DNA of 32,610 nt, taken from contig CADCWF010000105.1 of assembly GCA_902806345.1 (NCBI GenBank), forward strand, positions 1-32,610, given 5' to 3'. This document shows, piece after piece, positions 7,172 through 15,733 of the stretch. A program made the translations under genes and the position numbers. The stretch is from an uncultured Thermomicrobiales bacterium. Lineage in GTDB: Bacteria; Chloroflexota; Chloroflexia; Thermomicrobiales; UBA6265. Position 1 is the first letter of the stretch, and each line of letters begins with the position of its first letter. Under the pieces are notes generated by a model. The model saw only the letters and a list, made by a program, of their open reading frames with translations, ran no database searches and was not told the DNA's origin.

Positions 7172-9247
7172 TCAAGCGCCGGCGTCGAGGAACTCCCACC
7201 ACGGCCCGTCCATGCCTGCCTCGCTGACGCCGTAGAAGACGCGGAGATCGCCGTCGCCGGCGTAGACCAGGTGGTAGCGGCGCTCACCGCCGCGGGGACG
7301 GTAGGTGCGCCACAGGCCGAAGTCGCCGAGCCAGCGGACCTTCTCTTCGTCGACCGCCTGCTCCTCGTGTTGGGCGATGGCCGAGCGGAAGAGGCGGCGG
7401 TCGGTGTCACGAGTCAGGTTGTGGATCAGCTTGTGGTCGCGCAAGTCGCGCAGCGTGTAGTAGACGACGCCGTCCTGTTCGTAGGCGTGGACCACCTCGA
7501 CGCCCGTCTTCGGAGCGATCGGGTCCGCCTCGACCGCCTCCTCGAAGACATCGAGACTGGCCCCGCCGGGGGCTGGGGGAGCGGCAATCGGCTCGTCGCC
7601 GACGGCCATCCGCTTGCCGTTTCGTCGCCCCGACTCCGAACCGGGGTCGCGCTGGGCGACGAGTGGCGTCGGTGGGGAGTTCGGAGTTGACCGACCGGCC
7701 GCACGGCCGCTGCCGTTCGTACCCTGCCGGCGAGGCGGGGGCGCCGGTTGGCTCGGCGATGGCGCGGCGGCCGGGGCGGTGGCCGCGGTCACCATTGCTA
7801 CGATCTCGTCCCGGCTCGCCGCCTCCGTCTCGGCGCCGCGACGGACGAGGATCGCGCTCGGGAGGAGGGCGTGGGGCTTCTCTCGCCCCTCCGCCACGCG
7901 GACGACCAGCACGGCCTTGGCGTCGGACTCCACAACCTCGACAGTTGCCTCGACCGGCGGCATGACCTGGGCCGAGATTTCGCTCCGTAGCGCCTCGGCG
8001 GCGGAAGCCGCGTCTTCGACGCCGTGGACGGGTCGCTTCTCGGCCGCGCTGGCCCCGACGAAGATCGTCCCTCCGCCGCTGTTGGCGAAGGCGACCACGT
8101 CGCGCAGCACGTGAGCGGTGCCGGTCCGCTTGGTCGTCAGGCTCTCGTGGAACGACTGCTCCTGGGAGTTGCCCTCCAGGCGGGCGGCCTTGATCGGGTC
8201 GGCTGGGGCGGCCACAAACGGCCGCGTCCAGTCGAAGTGGTCACTCTGGAAGAGCGCCTTGATGGCGTCGAAGGAAACCTCGGGCAGCAGCACCTCGGTG
8301 GCGCGGTCGCCAATCCCGAGCTGGCTCTCCCGCTCGGGGTCTGGCGTCAAGCGATGGGCATCGGACCCCTGGATGCAGTGCATCTGGCGGGGGTATTCCG
8401 GCTTCGTGCCACTGAAGAACCGCGCCGTCGAGCGGCGGTGGGGACCGAGCGCGAGGTCGGTCACCTCGAGCGCATGGAGGTGGGGGTCCTGGGTGTACGC
8501 GATCTTCGTCTGGCCACCGAACCGGAGCCCCTGCATCGCCACCCCATGGGTGGAGTTGACGTGGGCGCCGATAACGAGCGCGCCGTGCTCGGCGAGCGTC
8601 TCGTAGACGCGGAGCACGTCACTCGTCGCGCCGACCTCGCCGCTGCCGAACTTCTCCTCCGGCACGCCGAGGTGGAGCAGCAGGTGCTCCATCAGGCGGA
8701 CGCTGGTCCCCTCGGGGAAGATCGCCAGCACGTGGAAGCCGAAGGTGGCGGTGAACTCGAACCCCGGCAGGACGAGGATCTGGTCGAGGAGACGGCGGTA
8801 CTCCTCGAGCCGCTCGCCTTCCTCGGGGTTGAGCCGCTTGAGGTACTCGAGCAGCTCCAGGTCTTCGATCTCACGCCACATGTCGGCGTAGCCGCGGACC
8901 GAGTTGTGGTCGGTGAAGGCGATGACATCGAGCGCCTGCTCGGCGGCCCGGCGGAGGATGTCGAGGGGAGTCGCCGCCGGTTGCTGGTAGTCGACCGAGG
9001 CGGGGGTGTGGATGTGGAGATCGACCCGGCGCCATTCATGCCCCGGCGTGGATGGGGCGACCGTCTCGTCCGGGGTGGCGAGACGGATGCTGGGTTGGCG
9101 GACCGGAGGGCGACTCCGGGTCGGACCGTTGGTGGCATCTGGCACGTCGGTTGCCGCGCTTCCCCGGCGGATACGTGAGGGGGATATGGAAGCGCTCCTT
9201 CCTATCTTCTGTTCGGCGGCGGTCCCCCGCCAGGGACGACAACCCAT
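7172..9247 (-). CDS. PHP-domain / AlbA_2 (Schlafen-like) fusion protein with unknown C-terminal domain
   Basis: 691 residues from ATG 9247. The first ~70 residues are poorly structured; GTG 9145 is an alternative start and the true one is uncertain. About residues 74-330 form a PHP metal-dependent phosphoesterase-like domain: VDLHIHTPAS (HxH at 78-80), AFTDHNSV, VLPGFEFT, GAHVNSTHG and QGSDAH supply the usual histidine and acidic metal ligands. About 358-495 resemble AlbA_2, the divergent AAA_4 or Schlafen-type nucleic-acid-binding domain (SFHESLTTKR ... VAFANSGGGTIFVGAS). A proline-rich, disordered linker (about 497-575) leads to a C-terminal block (about 582-691: YTLRDLRDHKLIHNLTRDTD ... 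YHLVYAGDGDLRVFYGVSEA) that I do not recognise. The mix of a predicted phosphoesterase with a nucleic-acid-binding module suggests a nuclease or nucleic-acid signalling protein, but that is inference. Confidence 0.8.
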   Translation of the reverse strand: MGCRPWRGTAAEQKIGRSASISPSRIRRGSAATDVPDATNGPTRSRPPVRQPSIRLATPDETVAPSTPGHEWRRVDLHIHTPASVDYQQPAATPLDILRRAAEQALDVIAFTDHNSVRGYADMWREIEDLELLEYLKRLNPEEGERLEEYRRLLDQILVLPGFEFTATFGFHVLAIFPEGTSVRLMEHLLLHLGVPEEKFGSGEVGATSDVLRVYETLAEHGALVIGAHVNSTHGVAMQGLRFGGQTKIAYTQDPHLHALEVTDLALGPHRRSTARFFSGTKPEYPRQMHCIQGSDAHRLTPDPERESQLGIGDRATEVLLPEVSFDAIKALFQSDHFDWTRPFVAAPADPIKAARLEGNSQEQSFHESLTTKRTGTAHVLRDVVAFANSGGGTIFVGASAAEKRPVHGVEDAASAAEALRSEISAQVMPPVEATVEVVESDAKAVLVVRVAEGREKPHALLPSAILVRRGAETEAASRDEIVAMVTAATAPAAAPSPSQPAPPPRRQGTNGSGRAAGRSTPNSPPTPLVAQRDPGSESGRRNGKRMAVGDEPIAAPPAPGGASLDVFEEAVEADPIAPKTGVEVVHAYEQDGVVYYTLRDLRDHKLIHNLTRDTDRRLFRSAIAQHEEQAVDEEKVRWLGDFGLWRTYRPRGGERRYHLVYAGDGDLRVFYGVSEAGMDGPWWEFLDAGA

Positions 9248-9265
9248 GGTCGTCGTGCACAGACG

Positions 9266-9296
9266 AGTTTAGCACAAGGCACACGATGATTGACAA
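9266..9296 (-). promoter_or_regulatory. Possible promoter for the PHP fusion gene
   Basis: On the - strand TGC-TAAACT (-10 at 9271-9266, with an extended TG) and TTGTCA (9296-9291) 19 bases upstream. The spacing is long, so this is weak. If right, transcription would begin near 9259, only about a dozen bases before ATG 9247. Confidence 0.3.
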
Positions 9297-9306
9297 CAAG
9301 TCAAGA

Positions 9307-9333
9307 TTGACGGCCGGTCGGCCGTGCTAGACT
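9307..9333 (+). promoter_or_regulatory. Promoter for the CvpA-like gene
   Basis: TTGACG (9307-9312), 15-base spacer, TGC-TAGACT with an extended -10 (9328-9333). The short spacer is compensated by the TG motif. It lies 126 bases before the GTG start of the next gene, in the divergent region shared with the PHP fusion gene. Confidence 0.45.
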
Positions 9334-9458
9334 CGGGCCGCACCGCGCGATGTGACACGCGCCTCCGCCCCGGCGCATCACGCCACGACGAATCCGGTTG
9401 CTGGGGTCCGGCGTACAATCGGAACCGGCGTGCCATCCGGCGGGGAGGGGAAGCCCGG

Positions 9459-10427
9459 GTGCCCGAACTCGATTCGCGTCTACTGCTCGATCTGCTCCTC
9501 GGCTTCATCGTCCTGCTGTTCGTGCCCTTCGGCATCCGCCGGGGGGTGGCGAAAGAGGCGATGGTCTCTGCCGGCGTCCTACTCGGCGCCCTCCTGGCTG
9601 GGGCATGGGCGGAAGAAGCCGGGGTCTGGTTGGCGGACGCCTTCGGCGTCGACGCGGTCTCCGCCTCGTTCGCCGTTGCCCTGGCGGCCTTGCTGGCCGG
9701 CACCTTCCTTGTCGGTTACGGCGCGGGCGCTGCGGTCGGGAACCTCCGGCCCGGTTTCTCGTCTCGCTTGGCCGGCGGCCTCCTCGCGGCCATCAACGGG
9801 GTGCTCTTCCTCTCGTACCTGCTCCTGTCGATCGAGCAGTGGCTGCGACCCGGCGGCGCCCTCGACGACGGGATCGTCACCGGTACCCTGATGCGGCGGT
9901 TCGACGAGGTGTTGCTCGCCGGAGCCGGGATCGTGCTGCTCCTGATCGTCGTTGGTTGGATCGTCAACGCCGTCCGTGGATCCCGTTTGGCGATCGAGAC
10001 CGCGGTCCCGCCGCGGTCGCGCCCGGTGCGGCTGGCGCCTGGCGCCGACGCCGGCAAGTTCGAACCCGTCGCCGTCTCCTCGCCAGGCCGTGCCTCGGCC
10101 ACGATCGTCGAAACCGCGCCGCTGCCGTCGGAACCGGCGCCGGCCGGCAATCCCTGGCAGCGGCCCCTCGGTGGCGCCCCCGCCAACGGTCGCGGGGGAC
10201 CGCCGGCGGCGGGCGGTGCCCAGCCATCGGGCGAGTGGTTGCACCGGACCGGTGAAACTGCCACCGCCGGCGGCGCCGGGCAGGCGGTCTGGAGCTCGAC
10301 GCCCGGCGATGGCGGGCGGCGATTCGGGGCGTCCGCAAGCGGCGAGGATCGGCGGCGGTGCCCCACCTGCGGCGCTCAAGCCGACCCCGCGGATCTCTAC
10401 TGCCAGCAGTGCGGCAAGACCCTCTAG
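9459..10427 (+). CDS. CvpA family membrane protein with C-terminal zinc ribbon
   Basis: 322 residues from GTG 9459, chosen because GGGAGGGGAAG (9443-9453 region) lies just upstream and the protein then begins right before the first helix. About residues 1-170 contain four hydrophobic helices (LLLDLLLGFIVLLFVPF; VSAGVLLGALLAGAW; VALAALLAGTFLVGY; LAGGLLAAINGVLFLSYLLL) with the GIRRGVAKE loop typical of CvpA, a family first linked to colicin V production; a fifth helix (AGIVLLLIVVGWIVNAV) follows. About 190-295 is a long proline, glycine and alanine-rich linker. The last 24 residues are a CPTCG ... CQQCGKTL zinc ribbon. A cytoplasmic zinc ribbon on a CvpA core is not the usual family architecture. 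The molecular role is unknown. Confidence 0.8.
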   Translation: MPELDSRLLLDLLLGFIVLLFVPFGIRRGVAKEAMVSAGVLLGALLAGAWAEEAGVWLADAFGVDAVSASFAVALAALLAGTFLVGYGAGAAVGNLRPGFSSRLAGGLLAAINGVLFLSYLLLSIEQWLRPGGALDDGIVTGTLMRRFDEVLLAGAGIVLLLIVVGWIVNAVRGSRLAIETAVPPRSRPVRLAPGADAGKFEPVAVSSPGRASATIVETAPLPSEPAPAGNPWQRPLGGAPANGRGGPPAAGGAQPSGEWLHRTGETATAGGAGQAVWSSTPGDGGRRFGASASGEDRRRCPTCGAQADPADLYCQQCGKTL

Positions 10428-10555
10428 GCAACCGACATTCGAAGCGCGGACGGTCAGGCATGCCGGTGCTCACGCGACCGCCTCGACCTTCGGGTCAAGA
10501 CGGGCCAGTGCGGCGGCGCGATGTCGCCGGTGCGAAGACTGAAGGAGACGAAAGC

Positions 10556-11785
10556 GTGGTCGATGCCGCGACGGAGACCGCCACCGAGACGGCACGGCAG
10601 GCGGCGATTGCCGCCATCGATGCGGGGGCCGAGGGCCTCGTCCGGTTGTCGAAGTTCATCCACGCCAACCCCGAGGTCGCGCTCGAAGAGGTCAAGGCCA
10701 GCGCGGCTTGCGCCGACTTCCTCGACGAGCGGGGCTTCGCCGTCGAGAAGGCCGTCGCTGGCTTGCCGACCGCCTTCTCGGCCTCCGTCGGTCAGGGATC
10801 GCCCCATGTCGCGTTCCTGGCGGAGTACGATGCGCTGCCGAACCTCGGCCACGGCTGCGGCCACAACCTGATCGCAATCGCCGGGATCGGTGCCGGGCTC
10901 GGCCTCGCCGCGGCGCTGCCCCACCTGAACGGCGGCCGGGTGACGGTGTTCGGCACCCCGGCGGAAGAGGCGGTCGGCGGCAAGATCGTGATGGCCGAGG
11001 CCGGGCTGCTCGACGGCGTCGACGCGGCGATGGGCGCCCACCCGGGCACGATCGAGGCGGTCTGCCCGACGGTCGAGGGCAGCGGCGAGGCGCTGGCTTG
11101 CATCTCGGTCGAGATTGCCTTCCGCGGCAAGTCGGCCCACGCCGCCGCCGATCCCCACAACGGGGTGAACGCCCTGAACGCCGTGATCACCACGTTCAAC
11201 GGCATCGACGCCCTGCGCCAGCACGTCAAGAGCGACGCCCGTCTCCACGGCATCATCACCGACGGCGGCGACGCGCCGAACGTTGTGCCGGACTACGCGC
11301 GCGCGGTCTTCTTCGTCCGCGCCGCGAACCTGGGCTACATGCACGAGTTGGTGGACAAGGTCCGACGGATCGCCGAGGGAGCGGCGTCGATCACCGGGGC
11401 CACACTCGAGCTCGCGCTGCCGGAGTCGGCCAACTCGGACATGATCACCAACTACCCGATCGCGCGGGGGCTGAAGCGGCACCTCGATGCACTCGGGCTG
11501 GAGATGCCGGAGGCGAAGCCTGAACCGGCTTCGGGTTCGACCGACTGGGGCAACGTCAGCTATGTCGTGCCGTCGGTCGAGACCGCGTACCCCATCCTCG
11601 ACCGCGTCTGCACCTGGCACTCTCCGGAGGTGGTCGCGGCGTCGGACTCGGAGCTGGGCTATGCCAACACGCTCCTCGTCGCGAAGGCGATGGCCCTGAC
11701 CGGGATCGACCTCCTCACCGACCCGGCCCTGCTCGCGGAGGCGAAGGACGCCTTCGAACGGGAGCGGGCCGCCCGGACGGCATAA
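10556..11785 (+). CDS. M20 family metallopeptidase / amidohydrolase (M20D, AbgB-like)
   Basis: 409 residues from GTG 10556, preceded by AAGGAG (10542-10547) at eight bases; the open frame continues upstream into the previous gene but without coding character. Metal-binding motifs of the M20 fold are present: EYDALPNLGHGCGHN (H99 and H103), PAEEAVGGK with the catalytic glutamate pair, MGAHPG, and a C-terminal STDWGNVSYVVPS followed by TWHSPE. The dimerisation insert (FRGKSAHAAADPHNGVNALN) is complete. The closest characterised relatives hydrolyse p-aminobenzoyl-glutamate or N-acyl amino acids, cytoplasmic two-metal amide hydrolases; the exact substrate cannot be read from the sequence. It follows the CvpA-like gene by 128 bases on the same strand and may be read from its own promoter or by read-through. 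Confidence 0.92.
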   Translation: MVDAATETATETARQAAIAAIDAGAEGLVRLSKFIHANPEVALEEVKASAACADFLDERGFAVEKAVAGLPTAFSASVGQGSPHVAFLAEYDALPNLGHGCGHNLIAIAGIGAGLGLAAALPHLNGGRVTVFGTPAEEAVGGKIVMAEAGLLDGVDAAMGAHPGTIEAVCPTVEGSGEALACISVEIAFRGKSAHAAADPHNGVNALNAVITTFNGIDALRQHVKSDARLHGIITDGGDAPNVVPDYARAVFFVRAANLGYMHELVDKVRRIAEGAASITGATLELALPESANSDMITNYPIARGLKRHLDALGLEMPEAKPEPASGSTDWGNVSYVVPSVETAYPILDRVCTWHSPEVVAASDSELGYANTLLVAKAMALTGIDLLTDPALLAEAKDAFERERAARTA

Positions 11786-11853
11786 CCACGGGAACCTCGG
11801 CCGCGTTTCGCAGCGGTACCGAACCGCCGCGGTGATGGGCCTATCGGCGGCGA

Positions 11854-11922
11854 AGCGAAGGGATGTCCGCTTCGGCGGACTTCCCGTGTTCTTGAACCGG
11901 ATCTGAAGGTAGTCCCTTCGCT
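11854..11922. terminator. Nested inverted repeats between convergent genes
   Basis: An inner hairpin GTCCGC-TTCG-GCGGAC (11865-11880) with a stable TTCG loop sits inside an outer 10-base inverted repeat (AGCGAAGGGA 11854-11863 with TCCCTTCGCT 11913-11922). It lies between the convergent M20 gene and the kinase operon, so it probably terminates both. Confidence 0.6.
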
Positions 11923-11970
11923 CGAAGGCTCGCGTGAGCCGGGCGGCGATCGGGCCGGGGCGAGCCGGAT

Positions 11971-12843
11971 TCAGTCGGAGTCCGCATCACCCGTTCGGGC
12001 TCTAGGGTTGCCTAATGGTTCAGCCAGACTTGCCGTCCATTCGCTCGGTAGCGCGATCCCGCCGTCGACAAACTCGAGCGGCACCACCTCGCCGGGGAAG
12101 ACACGGACGATGGTCGAAGGAACCGGCTCGCCGGCCGTGGCGGCCTCGCGGAGACGCGCCGGGGGGACTGCGGCATCGGGCAGGGCAAGGACGGGCGCCG
12201 AGTCGACCGCCCATCCGGCCATGGGGTCCTGCCCGGCGACCACGAGCACCGAAGCGGGAGCGACGGCAGGGAACCGGTTCGCCGCCTCCCCGTCGGACAG
12301 GACGAGGATCTTCGACCCTCCTCGCTCGATCGTCGCCCGCCATGCCCAAACCGCGCCGTCCTCGTCGTTCGCCGGCGCGGCTTCGAGCGTCACCGTCGCG
12401 TCGCCGAGGTAGATCCGGCGCGGCGTGCCGATGAACGGAACCCCGACGAGGGCGGGGAGGTCCGACGAACGCGGGAAGGGCGCGACGGACGCGACGGAGC
12501 GGGCGTCCGGATGGGCGGCGGCAATCGCGGCTGCTCGGAGATCGGCACCGGTACCGGCGACGAGCGCCATGTCGATCCGGTCGTGCGACGGCCGAAGGAC
12601 CCGGCCGAGGGCGTTGCCGAACTCCGTGGGATCGTCGCCGGAGGCGAGCAGGAGACGGGCGTCGCCGGCGGTGACGAGGATCGAGAGGCGATCGCCGGCA
12701 CCGAGCAGGATCACCCGCGTCCGCCGAAGCTCCTCGAGCCAGACGAGCTGGATGACGGCGAAGCCAACGGCGAACGCGACAAAGACGGTGCCGGCGATCG
12801 TGAGGTGGGGGACGGCGCGCCGAAGGGGCGGTGCCGGGATCAC
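11971..12843 (-). CDS. Membrane-anchored, degenerate metallo-beta-lactamase-like protein (ComEC C-terminal-like)
   Basis: 290 residues from GTG 12843, whose start overlaps the stop codon of the upstream kinase gene as GTGA, so translation is coupled. One N-terminal helix (IAGTVFVAFAVGFAVIQLVW, about 16-36) anchors a soluble domain. The order of strands (VILLGAGDRLSILVTAGDARLLLASGDD ... HDRIDMALVAGTGADLRAAAIAAAHPD ... ALVGVPFIGTPRRIYLGDATVTLEA ... KILVLSDGEAANRF) resembles the metallo-beta-lactamase domain found at the end of ComEC. The usual HxHxDH metal site is absent: AGTGADL stands where the histidines would be. It is therefore probably non-catalytic. Its fixed position behind a PASTA kinase suggests a partner or substrate of that kinase, which is inference. 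The family assignment is tentative. Confidence 0.65.
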   Translation of the reverse strand: MIPAPPLRRAVPHLTIAGTVFVAFAVGFAVIQLVWLEELRRTRVILLGAGDRLSILVTAGDARLLLASGDDPTEFGNALGRVLRPSHDRIDMALVAGTGADLRAAAIAAAHPDARSVASVAPFPRSSDLPALVGVPFIGTPRRIYLGDATVTLEAAPANDEDGAVWAWRATIERGGSKILVLSDGEAANRFPAVAPASVLVVAGQDPMAGWAVDSAPVLALPDAAVPPARLREAATAGEPVPSTIVRVFPGEVVPLEFVDGGIALPSEWTASLAEPLGNPRARTGDADSD

Positions 12844-14735
12844 GGCTCGCGGCCCCCGCCGCGGTCGTAGTAGACGAGGTCGACCTCGGCGTTAGGCCGG
12901 ACCCAGGCGCCGAAGTCGATCTCCGGCGCGCTGCCCTGGACGCCGACCACGTCGCCGTTCTGGATGCCGGCCTCGTCGAGGTCGATGTCGAACGACTGCA
13001 CCGTTTCCGCGTCGACCGGGTAGCGGGCGGCCACCCGCAGCCCGAGCCGTTCGAGCTGACGCGCCACGTCGTCGACCGGGCTCCCGAAGATCTCGGTCGG
13101 GATCTGGACCCTGTTGCCAACGCTGACCCGGAGCGCGACCGTCTCGCCCGGGACCGCGGAGCCGTCCGGATCGATCGAGACGACCGAGCCTTCCGGCACG
13201 TCCGTGCTGCCGATCTCGACCCGGGAGACGGCCAGACCAAGTTCGCCGAGGATGGCCGCCGCTTCTTCGGCCGGTTGCCCGAGCAGATCGAGGTCGCCCA
13301 GGTCGATCTCTTCCGGGCCGCTGCTCAGCCGGACCGAGACCGTCGAGCCCGGCGGCAGCGTGGCGCCGGGAGGCGGCTCCTGGAAGACGACCGCCCCCGG
13401 CGGGAAATCGTCGGAGGGCGCAGCCTCACCCTCGACGACCTGGAGGTCCTGCTCGGCCAGCAGGGTCTCCGCCTCGGCTAGCGTCCGTCCGACCACATCC
13501 GGGACGGCCGCCTCGACCGGGGCGATCGTCGGCGGCGTCTCGGTCGGTGGCGGCGGGGAAGGAGTTGGCGTCTCGATCGGGGCAATGGCAGGCTCCGGGG
13601 TGGGCATTTCGTCCAGCGCGACGAGGATCGGCGGGTCCGCCGTCGCGGTCGGACCGCCGAGGCCGCCGAGACCCGGCGAGAGGCGGACGCCAAGCGCGAT
13701 CAGACCAACCAGCCCGGCCAGGAGCAGAAGACCGACCGCCCAGGTGGCGCAGCCGCTGGAACGAGCGCCCCCGGCGGCGACCGGTCCCTGCGCGGCAACC
13801 GGTGTCGGGCCTCGGGTTTCGGGGAACACGCGCATCGTGTTGCCCCTGCCCTGAGTTGGAAGTGGCGCCGTGGCGCCCTGCTCCTGGAACCCCGGACCGA
13901 CGGTCGGGGGCCGGTACTGGCGCCAGTAGGTCATCGCCCGGGCGAAGGCGCCGGCCGAGGGGAAGCGGCGCGTCGGGTCCTTGTCGAGCGCCCGCAGCAC
14001 GACGGCGTCGACCGCCGGTGGGATCGAGGGGAGGATGTCGGAGGGCGCCGGCGGCCGCTCGTGGAGGTGGCGCATGGCGATGGCGACCGGGGTGTCGGCA
14101 TCGAACGGCAGCCCCCGGGTCAGCATCTCGAAGGCGACGACACCGGCGGCGTAAACGTCGGAGGCGGGGGTCGCCATCAGCCCGCTCGCCTGCTCGGGGC
14201 TCAGGTAGTGGACGGTGCCGAGCCCCGTGCCGACCTCGGTCAAGTCGGCGTCGGCGAGTCCCTTGGCGATCCCGAAATCGACGACGATCGCGTGGCCGTC
14301 CGGATCCACCAGGACGTTCTGTGGTTTGACGTCGCGGTGGACGTAACCACGCTCGTGGGCGTAGTCGAGGGCCGCGCACACCTGCTGGAGGAGCCCGGCG
14401 ACGTCGTCCGGGTGGAACGGCCCCTCGGTCTCGACGACCTCCTTCAGCGTCTGGCCAGGGACGTAGGCCATCACGAAGTAGGGGGTGCCGCGCTGCTCGC
14501 CGACGTCGTAGATATCGACGATATTAGGGTGAGAGAAGCCAGCGGCGGCCTTCGCCTCGCGGTGGAACCTGGCCCGGAACTGGGGATCGACCGCGTACTG
14601 GGGGCGGAGCGCCTTGATCGCCACGTCCCGCCCAAGGAGCAGGTCGTGGCCGACGTAGACGACGGCCATGCCGCCCTCGCCGATCAGCCGGTCGACCCGG
14701 TAGCGGCCGTTGACCGTGGTGCCCTGCTCGATCAT
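12840..14735 (-). CDS. pknB: Serine/threonine protein kinase with three PASTA domains (PknB type)
   Basis: 631 residues from ATG 14735. About 12-275 is a Hanks-type kinase: glycine loop GEGGMAVVY (19-27), ATP-binding K41 in VAIKAL, catalytic HRDVKPQN near 135, DFGIAK near 153, and SPEQASG in the activation region. A linker rich in proline and threonine leads to one membrane helix (AVGLLLLAGLVGLIALGV, about 332-352), then a Pro/Thr-rich extracellular stalk and three PASTA repeats (about 417-480, 481-545, 547-631), the last one degenerate. PASTA kinases sense muropeptides or lipid II outside the cell and control cell-wall synthesis and division. Here the gene sits after ispE, whose product feeds undecaprenyl carrier synthesis, rather than beside ftsW/pbp genes. 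No protein phosphatase gene is present in the window. Confidence 0.95.
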   Translation of the reverse strand: MIEQGTTVNGRYRVDRLIGEGGMAVVYVGHDLLLGRDVAIKALRPQYAVDPQFRARFHREAKAAAGFSHPNIVDIYDVGEQRGTPYFVMAYVPGQTLKEVVETEGPFHPDDVAGLLQQVCAALDYAHERGYVHRDVKPQNVLVDPDGHAIVVDFGIAKGLADADLTEVGTGLGTVHYLSPEQASGLMATPASDVYAAGVVAFEMLTRGLPFDADTPVAIAMRHLHERPPAPSDILPSIPPAVDAVVLRALDKDPTRRFPSAGAFARAMTYWRQYRPPTVGPGFQEQGATAPLPTQGRGNTMRVFPETRGPTPVAAQGPVAAGGARSSGCATWAVGLLLLAGLVGLIALGVRLSPGLGGLGGPTATADPPILVALDEMPTPEPAIAPIETPTPSPPPPTETPPTIAPVEAAVPDVVGRTLAEAETLLAEQDLQVVEGEAAPSDDFPPGAVVFQEPPPGATLPPGSTVSVRLSSGPEEIDLGDLDLLGQPAEEAAAILGELGLAVSRVEIGSTDVPEGSVVSIDPDGSAVPGETVALRVSVGNRVQIPTEIFGSPVDDVARQLERLGLRVAARYPVDAETVQSFDIDLDEAGIQNGDVVGVQGSAPEIDFGAWVRPNAEVDLVYYDRGGGREP

Positions 14736-14827
14736 AAACGGACGGCGACCCCCCGCCGCCCATTCTAGAGGGGACGGGGGCCGCGCGCACTTCCGGCGTC
14801 GCCGCGAGACCTCAGGCCGGCTGCCGC

Positions 14828-15733
14828 TCAGCGGTCCAGGATGCCCGTCCCGACCGGCACCGAGCGCTCCCGCGTGGCGATGACCAGGGCCTTGTCTTCG
14901 AGCGCCGTCTGGAGCCGAGTCGCCACGGAGCCCGCTTCGGCCGGGTCGGGGAAGAGGGCGAAGTGGCTAGGGCCGGCACCCGAGAGCGCGACGTGGGGGG
15001 CGCCGCAGGCCCGCATCGTCGCGACGAGATCGGCCAGCTCTGGCCGCAGCGCGTATAGGGGCCGTTCGAAGGAATTGGTCAGCAGCGCCGGGTCCGGCCG
15101 GAGGCCAGCCCGGAGGCGGTCGGCTTGGGCAGCTACCCGCGAGCCGTCGGAGAAATCGGACGGACGGAGCGCGGCGTAGAGCGTGGCCGTCTTGCGGGCA
15201 ATCGCCACATGCGGCGTCACGACTATGACCGATAAGCCGGGCGAAGGGAGCGGGTCCAGGTTGTCTCCCCGACCCGAGGCTAGCGCGGTGCCGCCCCGGA
15301 GGAAGAACGGAACATCGCTGCCCAACTCTCGGGCGAGCACGGCAAGTTCCGCGTCGCCCACTTCCAGCCCCCAGAAATCGCGGGCGGCGAGGAGCGCGGC
15401 GGCAGCGTCCGCGCTGGCGCCTCCCAATCCAGCCGCGGCCGGGATCGCCTTGCGCAGTTCGAGCACCGCGCTCTGGTGGGAACCGAAGCGGTCGCGGAGC
15501 ATGAGCAGGGCGCGGATCGCGAGGTTCTCCTCGTCGGGGATTCCGGGGAACCGATGGAGCGTTCGGATGCGATCCCCGGGATGGAGGCGGACCTCGTCGA
15601 CGAGGTCGATCGCCTGGAGGATCGTGGCGATCTCGTGGTAGCCGTCGTCCCGGCAGCCGAGGATCTCGAGGCCGAGGTTGATCTTAGCGGGCGCCGCAAC
15701 CTCGACGCTCCCGACCCGGTTCGACAAGCTCAC
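14828..15733 (-). CDS. ispE: 4-diphosphocytidyl-2-C-methyl-D-erythritol kinase
   Basis: 301 residues from GTG 15733, which overlaps the rsmA stop as GTGA; the frame is open further upstream (to 15775) but that would run deep into rsmA. The protein is a GHMP kinase: substrate-binding PAKINLGLEILG near the start, ATP-binding glycine motif AAGLGGASADAAAALL, and C-terminal ALSGAGPSHFALF. It phosphorylates the 2-hydroxyl of CDP-methylerythritol with ATP in the cytoplasm, the fourth step of the non-mevalonate (MEP) route to isoprenoids. Length is as expected (280-310). The rsmA-ispE order is a widespread bacterial pairing, which supports both assignments. Confidence 0.96.
   Translation of the reverse strand: MSLSNRVGSVEVAAPAKINLGLEILGCRDDGYHEIATILQAIDLVDEVRLHPGDRIRTLHRFPGIPDEENLAIRALLMLRDRFGSHQSAVLELRKAIPAAAGLGGASADAAAALLAARDFWGLEVGDAELAVLARELGSDVPFFLRGGTALASGRGDNLDPLPSPGLSVIVVTPHVAIARKTATLYAALRPSDFSDGSRVAAQADRLRAGLRPDPALLTNSFERPLYALRPELADLVATMRACGAPHVALSGAGPSHFALFPDPAEAGSVATRLQTALEDKALVIATRERSVPVGTGILDR

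Noticed and set aside
10057..10075. TTCGAACCC as a tRNA T-loop
   Set aside because: It lies in the coding frame of the CvpA-like gene and there is no cloverleaf around it; no tRNA could be supported anywhere in the window.
10454..11620. A 388-codon open frame antisense to the M20 gene
   Set aside because: It lies wholly opposite a well-supported enzyme gene and has no recognisable motif or ribosome site; typical of GC-rich DNA.
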